DNA from: Erodium maritimum
Taxonomy: Eukaryota; Streptophyta; Magnoliopsida; Geraniales; Geraniaceae
DNA: 64,000 bases
Direction: 5' to 3'
Assembly: GCA_963921825.1 (NCBI GenBank)
Contig: OY997594.1
Location: 39,860,557-39,924,556 of the forward strand
Positions 11,724 to 26,283 of the stretch are shown piece after piece. A model generated the notes under the pieces. That model had not been told where the DNA came from. It ran no database searches and saw only the letters and a program-made list of their open reading frames with translations. A program made the translations under genes and the position numbers. Position 1 is the stretch's first letter; every line of letters starts with the position of its first letter.

Positions 11724-14700
11724 ACACATCCAGCGCATGTGAAAGCAACGACCTTTGTGTTGTGCTTTGTCCCTCCTTGTTCTTGTTCAGAGATTTTCAT
11801 ATTCCCGATTAGTTTGACATCCGTTTTTCTTCGTTTTTTCGACAATATCTTTCTTTTTATAAGTCTTACCATATGAGATCATGTCAACTCGCGTTCAACT
11901 GACAAAAGTCAGCGTATCCAGCGCATGTGAAAGCGCCAACGTTTGTTTAGTGCTTTGTACCTCCTTGTTATTCTTTTTCAGCAGTTTCCTTATTTTCGAT
12001 CCATTTGAAATCCATTATTCTTGTATTTTTTTCCAATATCTTTATATTTATAAGGCCTAACATTTGAACACGCGGTAAGCAGTCAGCGCGTCCAACACAT
12101 GTGAAAGCGCCACCTTTTATGTTGAGCTTTCTCCCTCTTTGTTGTTCTTTTTCAGCGATTTTCCTATTCCCGCTTCGTTTTACATCCCTTTTGCTCTGTT
12201 CTTTCGGAAATATAATTCTTTTTATAAGGCCTACCAAATGAGAATATGCGGTCCGCTGAAAAATGTACGCACATCCAGCGCTTGTGAAAGCGCCCGCTTT
12301 TGTGTTGTGCTTAGTCACTCCTTGTTGTTCCTTTTCAGCGATTTTCCTATTACTAATCCGTTTGACATCCGATATGCATCGTTCTTTCGCCAATATCTAC
12401 TTTTTTATAAGGCTTACCATATGAGATCACTTGGACAGACGGTAAGCAGTCAGCGCATCCAACGCATGTGAAAGCGCCACCTTTTGTGTTGTGCTTTGTC
12501 GTTCCTTGTATTTCTTTTACAGCGATTTTCCTATTCTTGCTCCGTTAGACATCCTATTTGCTTCATTATTTCACCAATATACTTCTTTTTATAAGGCCTA
12601 CAATATCTGATCACGAGGACACACAGTTAGATTGAAAAAAGTCAACACATTCAGCGCATGTGCAAGCGCTAAGTTTTGTTTTCTTCTTTTTCAACGATTT
12701 TCCTATTACCTCTTCGTTTTACATCCCTTTTGCTTTATTCTTTGGGAAATATCCTTCTTTTTATAAGGCCTACCATATGAGATCACGCCAACACGCGGTC
12801 AGTTGACAAAAGTTAGTGCATCCACTTTATGTGAAAGCGTTAACTTTTGTGTTGTGCCTTGTACCTCCTTGTTGCTCTTTTTCAGCGATTCTCCTATTCC
12901 CGCTCAATTCGAAATCCTTTTTGCTTCGTTCTTTTCCCAATATCTTTATTTTTATAAGGCCTACCATATGAGATCGCTTGATCCTATGGCAAGACGTCAG
13001 CGCATCTGGCGCATGTGAAAGCACCAACTTTTGTATTGTGCTTTGTTCCTCCTTGTTGTTCTTTTTCAACGATTTTCCTATTCCCGCCCCGTTTGAAATT
13101 CTTTTTGCTTCGTTCTTCTTCTAATATCTTTATTATTATAAGGCCTACCAAATGAGATCACGCGGTCCACTGAAAAAAGTATACACATCCAGCGCATGTG
13201 AAAGCAACGACCTTTGTGTTGTGCTTTGTCCCTCCTTGTTCTTGTTCAGAGATTTTCATATTCCCGATTAGTTTGACATCCGTTTTTCTTCGTTTTTTCG
13301 ACAATATCTTTCTTTTTATAAGTCTTACCATATGAGATCATGTCAACTCGCGTTCAACTGACAAAAGTCAGCGTATCCAGCGCATGTGAAAGCGCCAACG
13401 TTTGTTTAGTGCTTTGTACCTCCTTGTTATTCTTTTTCAGCAGTTTCCTTATTTTCGATCCATTTGAAATCCATTATTCTTGTATTTTTTTCCAATATCT
13501 TTATATTTATAAGGCCTAACATTTGAACACGCGGTAAGCAGTCAGCGCGTCCAACACATGTGAAAGCGCCACCTTTTATGTTGAGCTTTCTCCCTCTTTG
13601 TTGTTCTTTTTCAGCGATTTTCCTATTCCCGCTTCGTTTTACATCCCTTTTGCTCTGTTCTTTCGGAAATATAATTCTTTTTATAAGGCCTACCAAATGA
13701 GAATATGCGGTCCGCTGAAAAATGTACGCACATCCAGCGCTTGTGAAAGCGCCCGCTTTTGTGTTGTGCTTAGTCACTCCTTGTTGTTCCTTTTCAGCGA
13801 TTTTCCTATTACTAATCCGTTTGACATCCGATATGCATCGTTCTTTCGCCAATATCTACTTTTTTATAAGGCTTACCATATGAGATCACTTGGACAGACG
13901 GTAAGCAGTCAGCGCATCCAACGCATGTGAAAGCGCCACCTTTTGTGTTGTGCTTTGTCGTTCCTTGTATTTCTTTTACAGCGATTTTCCTATTCTTGCT
14001 CCGTTAGACATCCTATTTGCTTCATTATTTCACCAATATACTTCTTTTTATAAGGCCTACAATATCTGATCACGAGGACACACAGTTAGATTGAAAAAAG
14101 TCAACACATTCAGCGCATGTGCAAGCGCTAAGTTTTGTTTTCTTCTTTTTCAACGATTTTCCTATTACCTCTTCGTTTTACATCCCTTTTGCTTTATTCT
14201 TTGGGAAATATCCTTCTTTTTATAAGGCCTACCATATGAGATCACGCCAACACGCGGTCAGTTGACAAAAGTTAGTGCATCCACTTTATGTGAAAGCGTT
14301 AACTTTTGTGTTGTGCCTTGTACCTCCTTGTTGCTCTTTTTCAGCGATTCTCCTATTCCCGCTCAATTCGAAATCCTTTTTGCTTCGTTCTTTTCCCAAT
14401 ATCTTTATTTTTATAAGGCCTACCATATGAGATCGCTTGATCCTATGGCAAGACGTCAGCGCATCTGGCGCATGTGAAAGCACCAACTTTTGTATTGTGC
14501 TTTGTTCCTCCTTGTTGTTCTTTTTCAACGATTTTCCTATTCCCGCCCCGTTTGAAATTCTTTTTGCTTCGTTCTTCTTCTAATATCTTTATTATTATAA
14601 GGCCTACCAAATGAGATCACGCGGTCCACTGAAAAAAGTATACACATCCAGCGCATGTGAAAGCAACGACCTTTGTGTTGTGCTTTGTCCCTCCTTGTTC

Positions 14701-17700
14701 TTGTTCAGAGATTTTCATATTCCCGATTAGTTTGACATCCGTTTTTCTTCGTTTTTTCGACAATATCTTTCTTTTTATAAGTCTTACCATATGAGATCAT
14801 GTCAACTCGCGTTCAACTGACAAAAGTCAGCGTATCCAGCGCATGTGAAAGCGCCAACGTTTGTTTAGTGCTTTGTACCTCCTTGTTATTCTTTTTCAGC
14901 AGTTTCCTTATTTTCGATCCATTTGAAATCCATTATTCTTGTATTTTTTTCCAATATCTTTATATTTATAAGGCCTAACATTTGAACACGCGGTAAGCAG
15001 TCAGCGCGTCCAACACATGTGAAAGCGCCACCTTTTATGTTGAGCTTTCTCCCTCTTTGTTGTTCTTTTTCAGCGATTTTCCTATTCCCGCTTCGTTTTA
15101 CATCCCTTTTGCTCTGTTCTTTCGGAAATATAATTCTTTTTATAAGGCCTACCAAATGAGAATATGCGGTCCGCTGAAAAATGTACGCACATCCAGCGCT
15201 TGTGAAAGCGCCCGCTTTTGTGTTGTGCTTAGTCACTCCTTGTTGTTCCTTTTCAGCGATTTTCCTATTACTAATCCGTTTGACATCCGATATGCATCGT
15301 TCTTTCGCCAATATCTACTTTTTTATAAGGCTTACCATATGAGATCACTTGGACAGACGGTAAGCAGTCAGCGCATCCAACGCATGTGAAAGCGCCACCT
15401 TTTGTGTTGTGCTTTGTCGTTCCTTGTATTTCTTTTACAGCGATTTTCCTATTCTTGCTCCGTTAGACATCCTATTTGCTTCATTATTTCACCAATATAC
15501 TTCTTTTTATAAGGCCTACAATATCTGATCACGAGGACACACAGTTAGATTGAAAAAAGTCAACACATTCAGCGCATGTGCAAGCGCTAAGTTTTGTTTT
15601 CTTCTTTTTCAACGATTTTCCTATTACCTCTTCGTTTTACATCCCTTTTGCTTTATTCTTTGGGAAATATCCTTCTTTTTATAAGGCCTACCATATGAGA
15701 TCACGCCAACACGCGGTCAGTTGACAAAAGTTAGTGCATCCACTTTATGTGAAAGCGTTAACTTTTGTGTTGTGCCTTGTACCTCCTTGTTGCTCTTTTT
15801 CAGCGATTCTCCTATTCCCGCTCAATTCGAAATCCTTTTTGCTTCGTTCTTTTCCCAATATCTTTATTTTTATAAGGCCTACCATATGAGATCGCTTGAT
15901 CCTATGGCAAGACGTCAGCGCATCTGGCGCATGTGAAAGCACCAACTTTTGTATTGTGCTTTGTTCCTCCTTGTTGTTCTTTTTCAACGATTTTCCTATT
16001 CCCGCCCCGTTTGAAATTCTTTTTGCTTCGTTCTTCTTCTAATATCTTTATTATTATAAGGCCTACCAAATGAGATCACGCGGTCCACTGAAAAAAGTAT
16101 ACACATCCAGCGCATGTGAAAGCAACGACCTTTGTGTTGTGCTTTGTCCCTCCTTGTTCTTGTTCAGAGATTTTCATATTCCCGATTAGTTTGACATCCG
16201 TTTTTCTTCGTTTTTTCGACAATATCTTTCTTTTTATAAGTCTTACCATATGAGATCATGTCAACTCGCGTTCAACTGACAAAAGTCAGCGTATCCAGCG
16301 CATGTGAAAGCGCCAACGTTTGTTTAGTGCTTTGTACCTCCTTGTTATTCTTTTTCAGCAGTTTCCTTATTTTCGATCCATTTGAAATCCATTATTCTTG
16401 TATTTTTTTCCAATATCTTTATATTTATAAGGCCTAACATTTGAACACGCGGTAAGCAGTCAGCGCGTCCAACACATGTGAAAACGCCACCTTTTATGTT
16501 GAGCTTTCTCCCTCTTTGTTGTTCTTTTTCAGCGATTTTCCTATTCCCGCTTCGTTTTACATCCCTTTTGCTCTGTTCTTTCGGAAATATAATTCTTTTT
16601 ATAAGGCCTACCAAATGAGAATATGCGGTCCGCTGAAAAATGTACGCACATCCAGCGCTTGTGAAAGCGCCCGCTTTTGTGTTGTGCTTAGTCACTCCTT
16701 GTTGTTCCTTTTCAGCGATTTTCCTATTACTAATCCGTTTGACATCCGATATGCATCGTTCTTTCGCCAATATCTACTTTTTTATAAGGCTTACCATATG
16801 AGATCACTTGGACAGACGGTAAGCAGTCAGCGCATCCAACGCATGTGAAAGCGCCACCTTTTGTGTTGTGCTTTGTCGTTCCTTGTATTTCTTTTACAGC
16901 GATTTTCCTATTCTTGCTCCGTTAGACATCCTATTTGCTTCATTATTTCACCAATATACTTCTTTTTATAAGGCCTACAATATCTGATCACGAGGACACA
17001 CAGTTAGATTGAAAAAAGTCAACACATTCAGCGCATGTGCAAGCGCTAAGTTTTGTTTTCTTCTTTTTCAACGATTTTCCTATTACCTCTTCGTTTTACA
17101 TCCCTTTTGCTTTATTCTTTGGGAAATATCCTTCTTTTTATAAGGCCTACCATATGAGATCACGCCAACACGCGGTCAGTTGACAAAAGTTAGTGCATCC
17201 ACTTTATGTGAAAGCGTTAACTTTTGTGTTGTGCCTTGTACCTCCTTGTTGCTCTTTTTCAGCGATTCTCCTATTCCCGCTCAATTCGAAATCCTTTTTG
17301 CTTCGTTCTTTTCCCAATATCTTTATTTTTATAAGGCCTACCATATGAGATCGCTTGATCCTATGGCAAGACGTCAGCGCATCTGGCGCATGTGAAAGCA
17401 CCAACTTTTGTATTGTGCTTTGTTCCTCCTTGTTGTTCTTTTTCAACGATTTTCCTATTCCCGCCCCGTTTGAAATTCTTTTTGCTTCGTTCTTCTTCTA
17501 ATATCTTTATTATTATAAGGCCTACCAAATGAGATCACGCGGTCCACTGAAAAAAGTATACACATCCAGCGCATGTGAAAGCAACGACCTTTGTGTTGTG
17601 CTTTGTCCCTCCTTGTTCTTGTTCAGAGATTTTCATATTCCCGATTAGTTTGACATCCGTTTTTCTTCGTTTTTTCGACAATATCTTTCTTTTTATAAGT

Positions 17701-20700
17701 CTTACCATATGAGATCATGTCAACTCGCGTTCAACTGACAAAAGTCAGCGTATCCAGCGCATGTGAAAGCGCCAACGTTTGTTTAGTGCTTTGTACCTCC
17801 TTGTTATTCTTTTACAGCAGTTTCCTTATTTTCGATCCATTTGAAATCCATTATTCTTGTATTTTTTTCCAATATCTTTATATTTATAAGGCCTAACATT
17901 TGAACACGCGGTAAGCAGTCAGCGCGTCCAACACATGTGAAAGCGCCACCTTTTATGTTGAGCTTTCTCCCTCTTTGTTGTTCTTTTTCAGCGATTTTCC
18001 TATTCCCGCTTCGTTTTACATCCCTTTTGCTCTGTTCTTTCGGAAATATAATTCTTTTTATAAGGCCTACCAAATGAGAATATGCGGTCCGCTGAAAAAT
18101 GTACGCACATCCAGCGCTTGTGAAAGCGCCCGCTTTTGTGTTGTGCTTAGTCACTCCTTGTTGTTCCTTTTCAGCGATTTTCCTATTACTAATCCGTTTG
18201 ACATCCGATATGCATCGTTCTTTCGCCAATATCTACTTTTTTATAAGGCTTACCATATGAGATCACTTGGACAGACGGTAAGCAGTCAGCGCATCCAACG
18301 CATGTGAAAGCGCCACCTTTTGTGTTGTGCTTTGTCGTTCCTTGTATTTCTTTTACAGCGATTTTCCTATTCTTGCTCCGTTAGACATCCTATTTGCTTC
18401 ATTATTTCACCAATATACTTCTTTTTATAAGGCCTACAATATCTGATCACGAGGACACACAGTTAGATTGAAAAAAGTCAACACATTCAGCGCATGTGCA
18501 AGCGCTAAGTTTTGTTTTCTTCTTTTTCAACGATTTTCCTATTACCTCTTCGTTTTACATCCCTTTTGCTTTATTCTTTGGGAAATATCCTTCTTTTTAT
18601 AAGGCCTACCATATGAGATCACGCCAACACGCGGTCAGTTGACAAAAGTTAGTGCATCCACTTTATGTGAAAGCGTTAACTTTTGTGTTGTGCCTTGTAC
18701 CTCCTTGTTGCTCTTTTTCAGCGATTCTCCTATTCCCGCTCAATTCGAAATCCTTTTTGCTTCGTTCTTTTCCCAATATCTTTATTTTTATAAGGCCTAC
18801 CATATGAGATCGCTTGATCCTATGGCAAGACGTCAGCGCATCTGGCGCATGTGAAAGCACCAACTTTTGTATTGTGCTTTGTTCCTCCTTGTTGTTCTTT
18901 TTCAACGATTTTCCTATTCCCGCCCCGTTTGAAATTCTTTTTGCTTCGTTCTTCTTCTAATATCTTTATTATTATAAGGCCTACCAAATGAGATCACGCG
19001 GTCCACTGAAAAAAGTATACACATCCAGCGCATGTGAAAGCAACGACCTTTGTGTTGTGCTTTGTCCCTCCTTGTTCTTGTTCAGAGATTTTCATATTCC
19101 CGATTAGTTTGACATCCGTTTTTCTTCGTTTTTTCGACAATATCTTTCTTTTTATAAGTCTTACCATATGAGATCATGTCAACTCGCGTTCAACTGACAA
19201 AAGTCAGCGTATCCAGCGCATGTGAAAGCGCCAACGTTTGTTTAGTGCTTTGTACCTCCTTGTTATTCTTTTTCAGCAGTTTCCTTATTTTCGATCCATT
19301 TGAAATCCATTATTCTTGTATTTTTTTCCAATATCTTTATATTTATAAGGCCTAACATTTGAACACGCGGTAAGCAGTCAGCGCGTCCAACACATGTGAA
19401 AACGCCACCTTTTATGTTGAGCTTTCTCCCTCTTTGTTGTTCTTTTTCAGCGATTTTCCTATTCCCGCTTCGTTTTACATCCCTTTTGCTCTGTTCTTTC
19501 GGAAATATAATTCTTTTTATAAGGCCTACCAAATGAGAATATGCGGTCCGCTGAAAAATGTACGCACATCCAGCGCTTGTGAAAGCGCCCGCTTTTGTGT
19601 TGTGCTTAGTCACTCCTTGTTGTTCCTTTTCAGCGATTTTCCTATTACTAATCCGTTTGACATCCGATATGCATCGTTCTTTCGCCAATATCTACTTTTT
19701 TATAAGGCTTACCATATGAGATCACTTGGACAGACGGTAAGCAGTCAGCGCATCCAACGCATGTGAAAGCGCCACCTTTTGTGTTGTGCTTTGTCGTTCC
19801 TTGTATTTCTTTTACAGCGATTTTCCTATTCTTGCTCCGTTAGACATCCTATTTGCTTCATTATTTCACCAATATACTTCTTTTTATAAGGCCTACAATA
19901 TCTGATCACGAGGACACACAGTTAGATTGAAAAAAGTCAACACATTCAGCGCATGTGCAAGCGCTAAGTTTTGTTTTCTTCTTTTTCAACGATTTTCCTA
20001 TTACCTCTTCGTTTTACATCCCTTTTGCTTTATTCTTTGGGAAATATCCTTCTTTTTATAAGGCCTACCATATGAGATCACGCCAACACGCGGTCAGTTG
20101 ACAAAAGTTAGTGCATCCACTTTATGTGAAAGCGTTAACTTTTGTGTTGTGCCTTGTACCTCCTTGTTGCTCTTTTTCAGCGATTCTCCTATTCCCGCTC
20201 AATTCGAAATCCTTTTTGCTTCGTTCTTTTCCCAATATCTTTATTTTTATAAGGCCTACCATATGAGATCGCTTGATCCTATGGCAAGACGTCAGCGCAT
20301 CTGGCGCATGTGAAAGCACCAACTTTTGTATTGTGCTTTGTTCCTCCTTGTTGTTCTTTTTCAACGATTTTCCTATTCCCGCCCCGTTTGAAATTCTTTT
20401 TGCTTCGTTCTTCTTCTAATATCTTTATTATTATAAGGCCTACCAAATGAGATCACGCGGTCCACTGAAAAAAGTATACACATCCAGCGCATGTGAAAGC
20501 AACGACCTTTGTGTTGTGCTTTGTCCCTCCTTGTTCTTGTTCAGAGATTTTCATATTCCCGATTAGTTTGACATCCGTTTTTCTTCGTTTTTTCGACAAT
20601 ATCTTTCTTTTTATAAGTCTTACCATATGAGATCATGTCAACTCGCGTTCAACTGACAAAAGTCAGCGTATCCAGCGCATGTGAAAGCGCCAACGTTTGT

Positions 20701-23700
20701 TTAGTGCTTTGTACCTCCTTGTTATTCTTTTACAGCAGTTTCCTTATTTTCGATCCATTTGAAATCCATTATTCTTGTATTTTTTTCCAATATCTTTATA
20801 TTTATAAGGCCTAACATTTGAACACGCGGTAAGCAGTCAGCGCGTCCAACACATGTGAAAACGCCACCTTTTATGTTGAGCTTTCTCCCTCTTTGTTGTT
20901 CTTTTTCAGCGATTTTCCTATTCCCGCTTCGTTTTACATCCCTTTTGCTCTGTTCTTTCGGAAATATAATTCTTTTTATAAGGCCTACCAAATGAGAATA
21001 TGCGGTCCGCTGAAAAATGTACGCACATCCAGCGCTTGTGAAAGCGCCCGCTTTTGTGTTGTGCTTAGTCACTCCTTGTTGTTCCTTTTCAGCGATTTTC
21101 CTATTACTAATCCGTTTGACATCCGATATGCATCGTTCTTTCGCCAATATCTACTTTTTTATAAGGCTTACCATATGAGATCACTTGGACAGACGGTAAG
21201 CAGTCAGCGCATCCAACGCATGTGAAAGCGCCACCTTTTGTGTTGTGCTTTGTCGTTCCTTGTATTTCTTTTACAGCGATTTTCCTATTCTTGCTCCGTT
21301 AGACATCCTATTTGCTTCATTATTTCACCAATATACTTCTTTTTATAAGGCCTACAATATCTGATCACGAGGACACACAGTTAGATTGAAAAAAGTCAAC
21401 ACATTCAGCGCATGTGCAAGCGCTAAGTTTTGTTTTCTTCTTTTTCAACGATTTTCCTATTACCTCTTCGTTTTACATCCCTTTTGCTTTATTCTTTGGG
21501 AAATATCCTTCTTTTTATAAGGCCTACCATATGAGATCACGCCAACACGCGGTCAGTTGACAAAAGTTAGTGCATCCACTTTATGTGAAAGCGTTAACTT
21601 TTGTGTTGTGCCTTGTACCTCCTTGTTGCTCTTTTTCAGCGATTCTCCTATTCCCGCTCAATTCGAAATCCTTTTTGCTTCGTTCTTTTCCCAATATCTT
21701 TATTTTTATAAGGCCTACCATATGAGATCGCTTGATCCTATGGCAAGACGTCAGCGCATCTGGCGCATGTGAAAGCAACAACTTTTGTATTGTGCTTTGT
21801 TCCTTCTTGTTGTTCTTTTTCCACGATTTTCCTATCCCCGCTCCGTTTGAAATTCGTTTTGCTTCTTTCTTCTTCTAATATCTTTATTATTATAAGGCCT
21901 ACCAAATGAGATCACGCGGTCCACTGAAAAAAGTATACACATCCAGCGCATGTGAAAGCAACGACCTTTGTGTTGTGCTTTGTCCCTCCTTGTTCTTGTT
22001 CAGAGATTTTCATATTCCCGATTAGTTTGACATCCGTTTTTCTTCGTTTTTTCGACAATATCTTTCTTTTTATAAGTCTTACCATATGAGATCATGTCAA
22101 CTCGCGTTCAACTGACAAAAGTCAGCGTATCCAGCGCATGTGAAAGCGCCAACGTTTGTTTAGTGCTTTGTACCTCCTTGTTATTCTTTTTCAGCAGTTT
22201 CCTTATTTTCGATCCATTTGAAATCCATTATTCTTGTATTTTTTTCCAATATCTTTATATTTATAAGGCCTAACATTTGAACACGCGGTAAGCAGTCAGC
22301 GCGTCCAACACATGTGAAAACGCCACCTTTTATGTTGAGCTTTCTCCCTCTTTGTTGTTCTTTTTCAGCGATTTTCCTATTCCCGCTTCGTTTTACATCC
22401 CTTTTGCTCTGTTCTTTCGGAAATATAATTCTTTTTATAAGGCCTACCAAATGAGAATATGCGGTCCGCTGAAAAATGTACGCACATCCAGCGCTTGTGA
22501 AAGCGCCCGCTTTTGTGTTGTGCTTAGTCACTCCTTGTTGTTCCTTTTCAGCGATTTTCCTATTACTAATCCGTTTGACATCCGATATGCATCGTTCTTT
22601 CGCCAATATCTACTTTTTTATAAGGCTTACCATATGAGATCACTTGGACAGACGGTAAGCAGTCAGCGCATCCAACGCATGTGAAAGCGCCACCTTTTGT
22701 GTTGTGCTTTGTCGTTCCTTGTATTTCTTTTACAGCGATTTTCCTATTCTTGCTCCGTTAGACATCCTATTTGCTTCATTATTTCACCAATATACTTCTT
22801 TTTATAAGGCCTACAATATCTGATCACGAGGACACACAGTTAGATTGAAAAAAGTCAACACATTCAGCGCATGTGCAAGCGCTAAGTTTTGTTTTCTTCT
22901 TTTTCAACGATTTTCCTATTACCTCTTCGTTTTACATCCCTTTTGCTTTATTCTTTGGGAAATATCCTTCTTTTTATAAGGCCTACCATATGAGATCACG
23001 CCAACACGCGGTCAGTTGACAAAAGTTAGTGCATCCACTTTATGTGAAAGCGTTAACTTTTGTGTTGTGCCTTGTACCTCCTTGTTGCTCTTTTTCAGCG
23101 ATTCTCCTATTCCCGCTCAATTCGAAATCCTTTTTGCTTCGTTCTTTTCCCAATATCTTTATTTTTATAAGGCCTACCATATGAGATCGCTTGATCCTAT
23201 GGCAAGACGTCAGCGCATCTGGCGCATGTGAAAGCAACAACTTTTGTATTGTGCTTTGTTCCTTCTTGTTGTTCTTTTTCCACGATTTTCCTATCCCCGC
23301 TCCGTTTGAAATTCGTTTTGCTTCTTTCTTCTTCTAATATCTTTATTATTATAAGGCCTACCAAATGAGATCACGCGGTCCACTGAAAAAAGTATACACA
23401 TCCAGCGCATGTGAAAGCAACGACCTTTGTGTTGTGCTTTGTCCCTCCTTGTTCTTGTTCAGAGATTTTCATATTCCCGATTAGTTTGACATCCGTTTTT
23501 CTTCGTTTTTTCGACAATATCTTTCTTTTTATAAGTCTTACCATATGAGATCATGTCAACTCGCGTTCAACTGACAAAAGTCAGCGTATCCAGCGCATGT
23601 GAAAGCGCCAACGTTTGTTTAGTGCTTTGTACCTCCTTGTTATTCTTTTTCAGCAGTTTCCTTATTTTCGATCCATTTGAAATCCATTATTCTTGTATTT

Positions 23701-26283
23701 TTTTCCAATATCTTTATATTTATAAGGCCTAACATTTGAACACGCGGTAAGCAGTCAGCGCGTCCAACACATGTGAAAACGCCACCTTTTATGTTGAGCT
23801 TTCTCCCTCTTTGTTGTTCTTTTTCAGCGATTTTCCTATTCCCGCTTCGTTTTACATCCCTTTTGCTCTGTTCTTTCGGAAATATAATTCTTTTTATAAG
23901 GCCTACCAAATGAGAATATGCGGTCCGCTGAAAAATGTACGCACATCCAGCGCTTGTGAAAGCGCCCGCTTTTGTGTTGTGCTTAGTCACTCCTTGTTGT
24001 TCCTTTTCAGCGATTTTCCTATTACTAATCCGTTTGACATCCGATATGCATCGTTCTTTCGCCAATATCTACTTTTTTATAAGGCTTACCATATGAGATC
24101 ACTTGGACAGACGGTAAGCAGTCAGCGCATCCAACGCATGTGAAAGCGCCACCTTTTGTGTTGTGCTTTGTCGTTCCTTGTATTTCTTTTACAGCGATTT
24201 TCCTATTCTTGCTCCGTTAGACATCCTATTTGCTTCATTATTTCACCAATATACTTCTTTTTATAAGGCCTACAATATCTGATCACGAGGACACACAGTT
24301 AGATTGAAAAAAGTCAACACATTCAGCGCATGTGCAAGCGCTAAGTTTTGTTTTCTTCTTTTTCAACGATTTTCCTATTACCTCTTCGTTTTACATCCCT
24401 TTTGCTTTATTCTTTGGGAAATATCCTTCTTTTTATAAGGCCTACCATATGAGATCACGCCAACACGCGGTCAGTTGACAAAAGTTAGTGCATCCACTTT
24501 ATGTGAAAGCGTTAACTTTTGTGTTGTGCCTTGTACCTCCTTGTTGCTCTTTTTCAGCGATTCTCCTATTCCCGCTCAATTCGAAATCCTTTTTGCTTCG
24601 TTCTTTTCCCAATATCTTTATTTTTATAAGGCCTACCATATGAGATCGCTTGATCCTATGGCAAGACGTCAGCGCATCTGGCGCATGTGAAAGCAACAAC
24701 TTTTGTATTGTGCTTTGTTCCTTCTTGTTGTTCTTTTTCCACGATTTTCCTATCCCCGCTCCGTTTGAAATTCTTTTTGCTTCTTTCTTCTTCTAATATC
24801 TTTATTATTATAAGGCCTACCAAATGAGATCACGCGGTCCACTGAAAAAAGTATACACATCCAGCGCATGTGAAAGCAACGACCTTTGTGTTGTGCTTTG
24901 TCCCTCCTTGTTCTTGTTCAGAGATTTTCATATTCCCGATTAGTTTGACATCCGTTTTTCTTCGTTTTTTCGACAATATCTTTCTTTTTATAAGTCTTAC
25001 CATATGAGATCATGTCAACTCGCGTTCAACTGACAAAAGTCAGCGTATCCAGCGCATGTGAAAGCGCCAACGTTTGTTTAGTGCTTTGTACCTCCTTGTT
25101 ATTCTTTTTCAGCAGTTTCCTTATTTTCGATCCATTTGAAATCCATTATTCTTGTATTTTTTTCCAATATCTTTATATTTATAAGGCCTAACATTTGAAC
25201 ACGCGGTAAGCAGTCAGCGCGTCCAACACATGTGAAAACGCCACCTTTTATGTTGAGCTTTCTCCCTCTTTGTTGTTCTTTTTCAGCGATTTTCCTATTC
25301 CCGCTTCGTTTTACATCCCTTTTGCTCTGTTCTTTCGGAAATATAATTCTTTTTATAAGGCCTACCAAATGAGAATATGCGGTCCGCTGAAAAATGTACG
25401 CACATCCAGCGCTTGTGAAAGCGCCCGCTTTTGTGTTGTGCTTAGTCACTCCTTGTTGTTCCTTTTCAGCGATTTTCCTATTACTAATCCGTTTGACATC
25501 CGATATGCATCGTTCTTTCGCCAATATCTACTTTTTTATAAGGCTTACCATATGAGATCACTTGGACAGACGGTAAGCAGTCAGCGCATCCAACGCATGT
25601 GAAAGCGCCACCTTTTGTGTTGTGCTTTGTCGTTCCTTGTATTTCTTTTACAGCGATTTTCCTATTCTTGCTCCGTTAGACATCCTATTTGCTTCATTAT
25701 TTCACCAATATACTTCTTTTTATAAGGCCTACAATATCTGATCACGAGGACACACAGTTAGATTGAAAAAAGTCAACACATTCAGCGCATGTGCAAGCGC
25801 TAAGTTTTGTTTTCTTCTTTTTCAACGATTTTCCTATTACCTCTTCGTTTTACATCCCTTTTGCTTTATTCTTTGGGAAATATCCTTCTTTTTATAAGGC
25901 CTACCATATGAGATCACGCCAACACGCGGTCAGTTGACAAAAGTTAGTGCATCCACTTTATGTGAAAGCGTTAACTTTTGTGTTGTGCCTTGTACCTCCT
26001 TGTTGCTCTTTTTCAGCGATTCTCCTATTCCCGCTCAATTCGAAATCCTTTTTGCTTCGTTCTTTTCCCAATATCTTTATTTTTATAAGGCCTACCATAT
26101 GAGATCGCTTGATCCTATGGCAAGACGTCAGCGCATCTGGCGCATGTGAAAGCACCAACTTTTGTATTGTGCTTTGTTCCTCCTTGTTGTTCTTTTTCAA
26201 CGATTTTCCTATTCCCGCCCCGTTTGAAATTCTTTTTGCTTCGTTCTTCTTCTAATATCTTTATTATTATAAGGCCTACCAAA
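10265..26283. repeat. Higher-order repeat array: 1459-bp unit, 11 copies
   Basis: The same sequence recurs every 1459 bp. Copies start near 10265, 11724, 13183, 14642, 16101, 17560, 19019, 20478, 21937, 23396 and 24855. The last copy lacks about 30 bp at its right edge. Copies differ at only a handful of positions. Examples are aaagcgccacc versus aaaacgccacc, ctttttcagcag versus cttttacagcag, and a ~110-bp block with several linked changes. Eight monomers make one unit. The near-identity implies very recent amplification or ongoing homogenisation by unequal exchange. An assembly effect on copy number cannot be excluded from the sequence. Confidence 0.96.
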
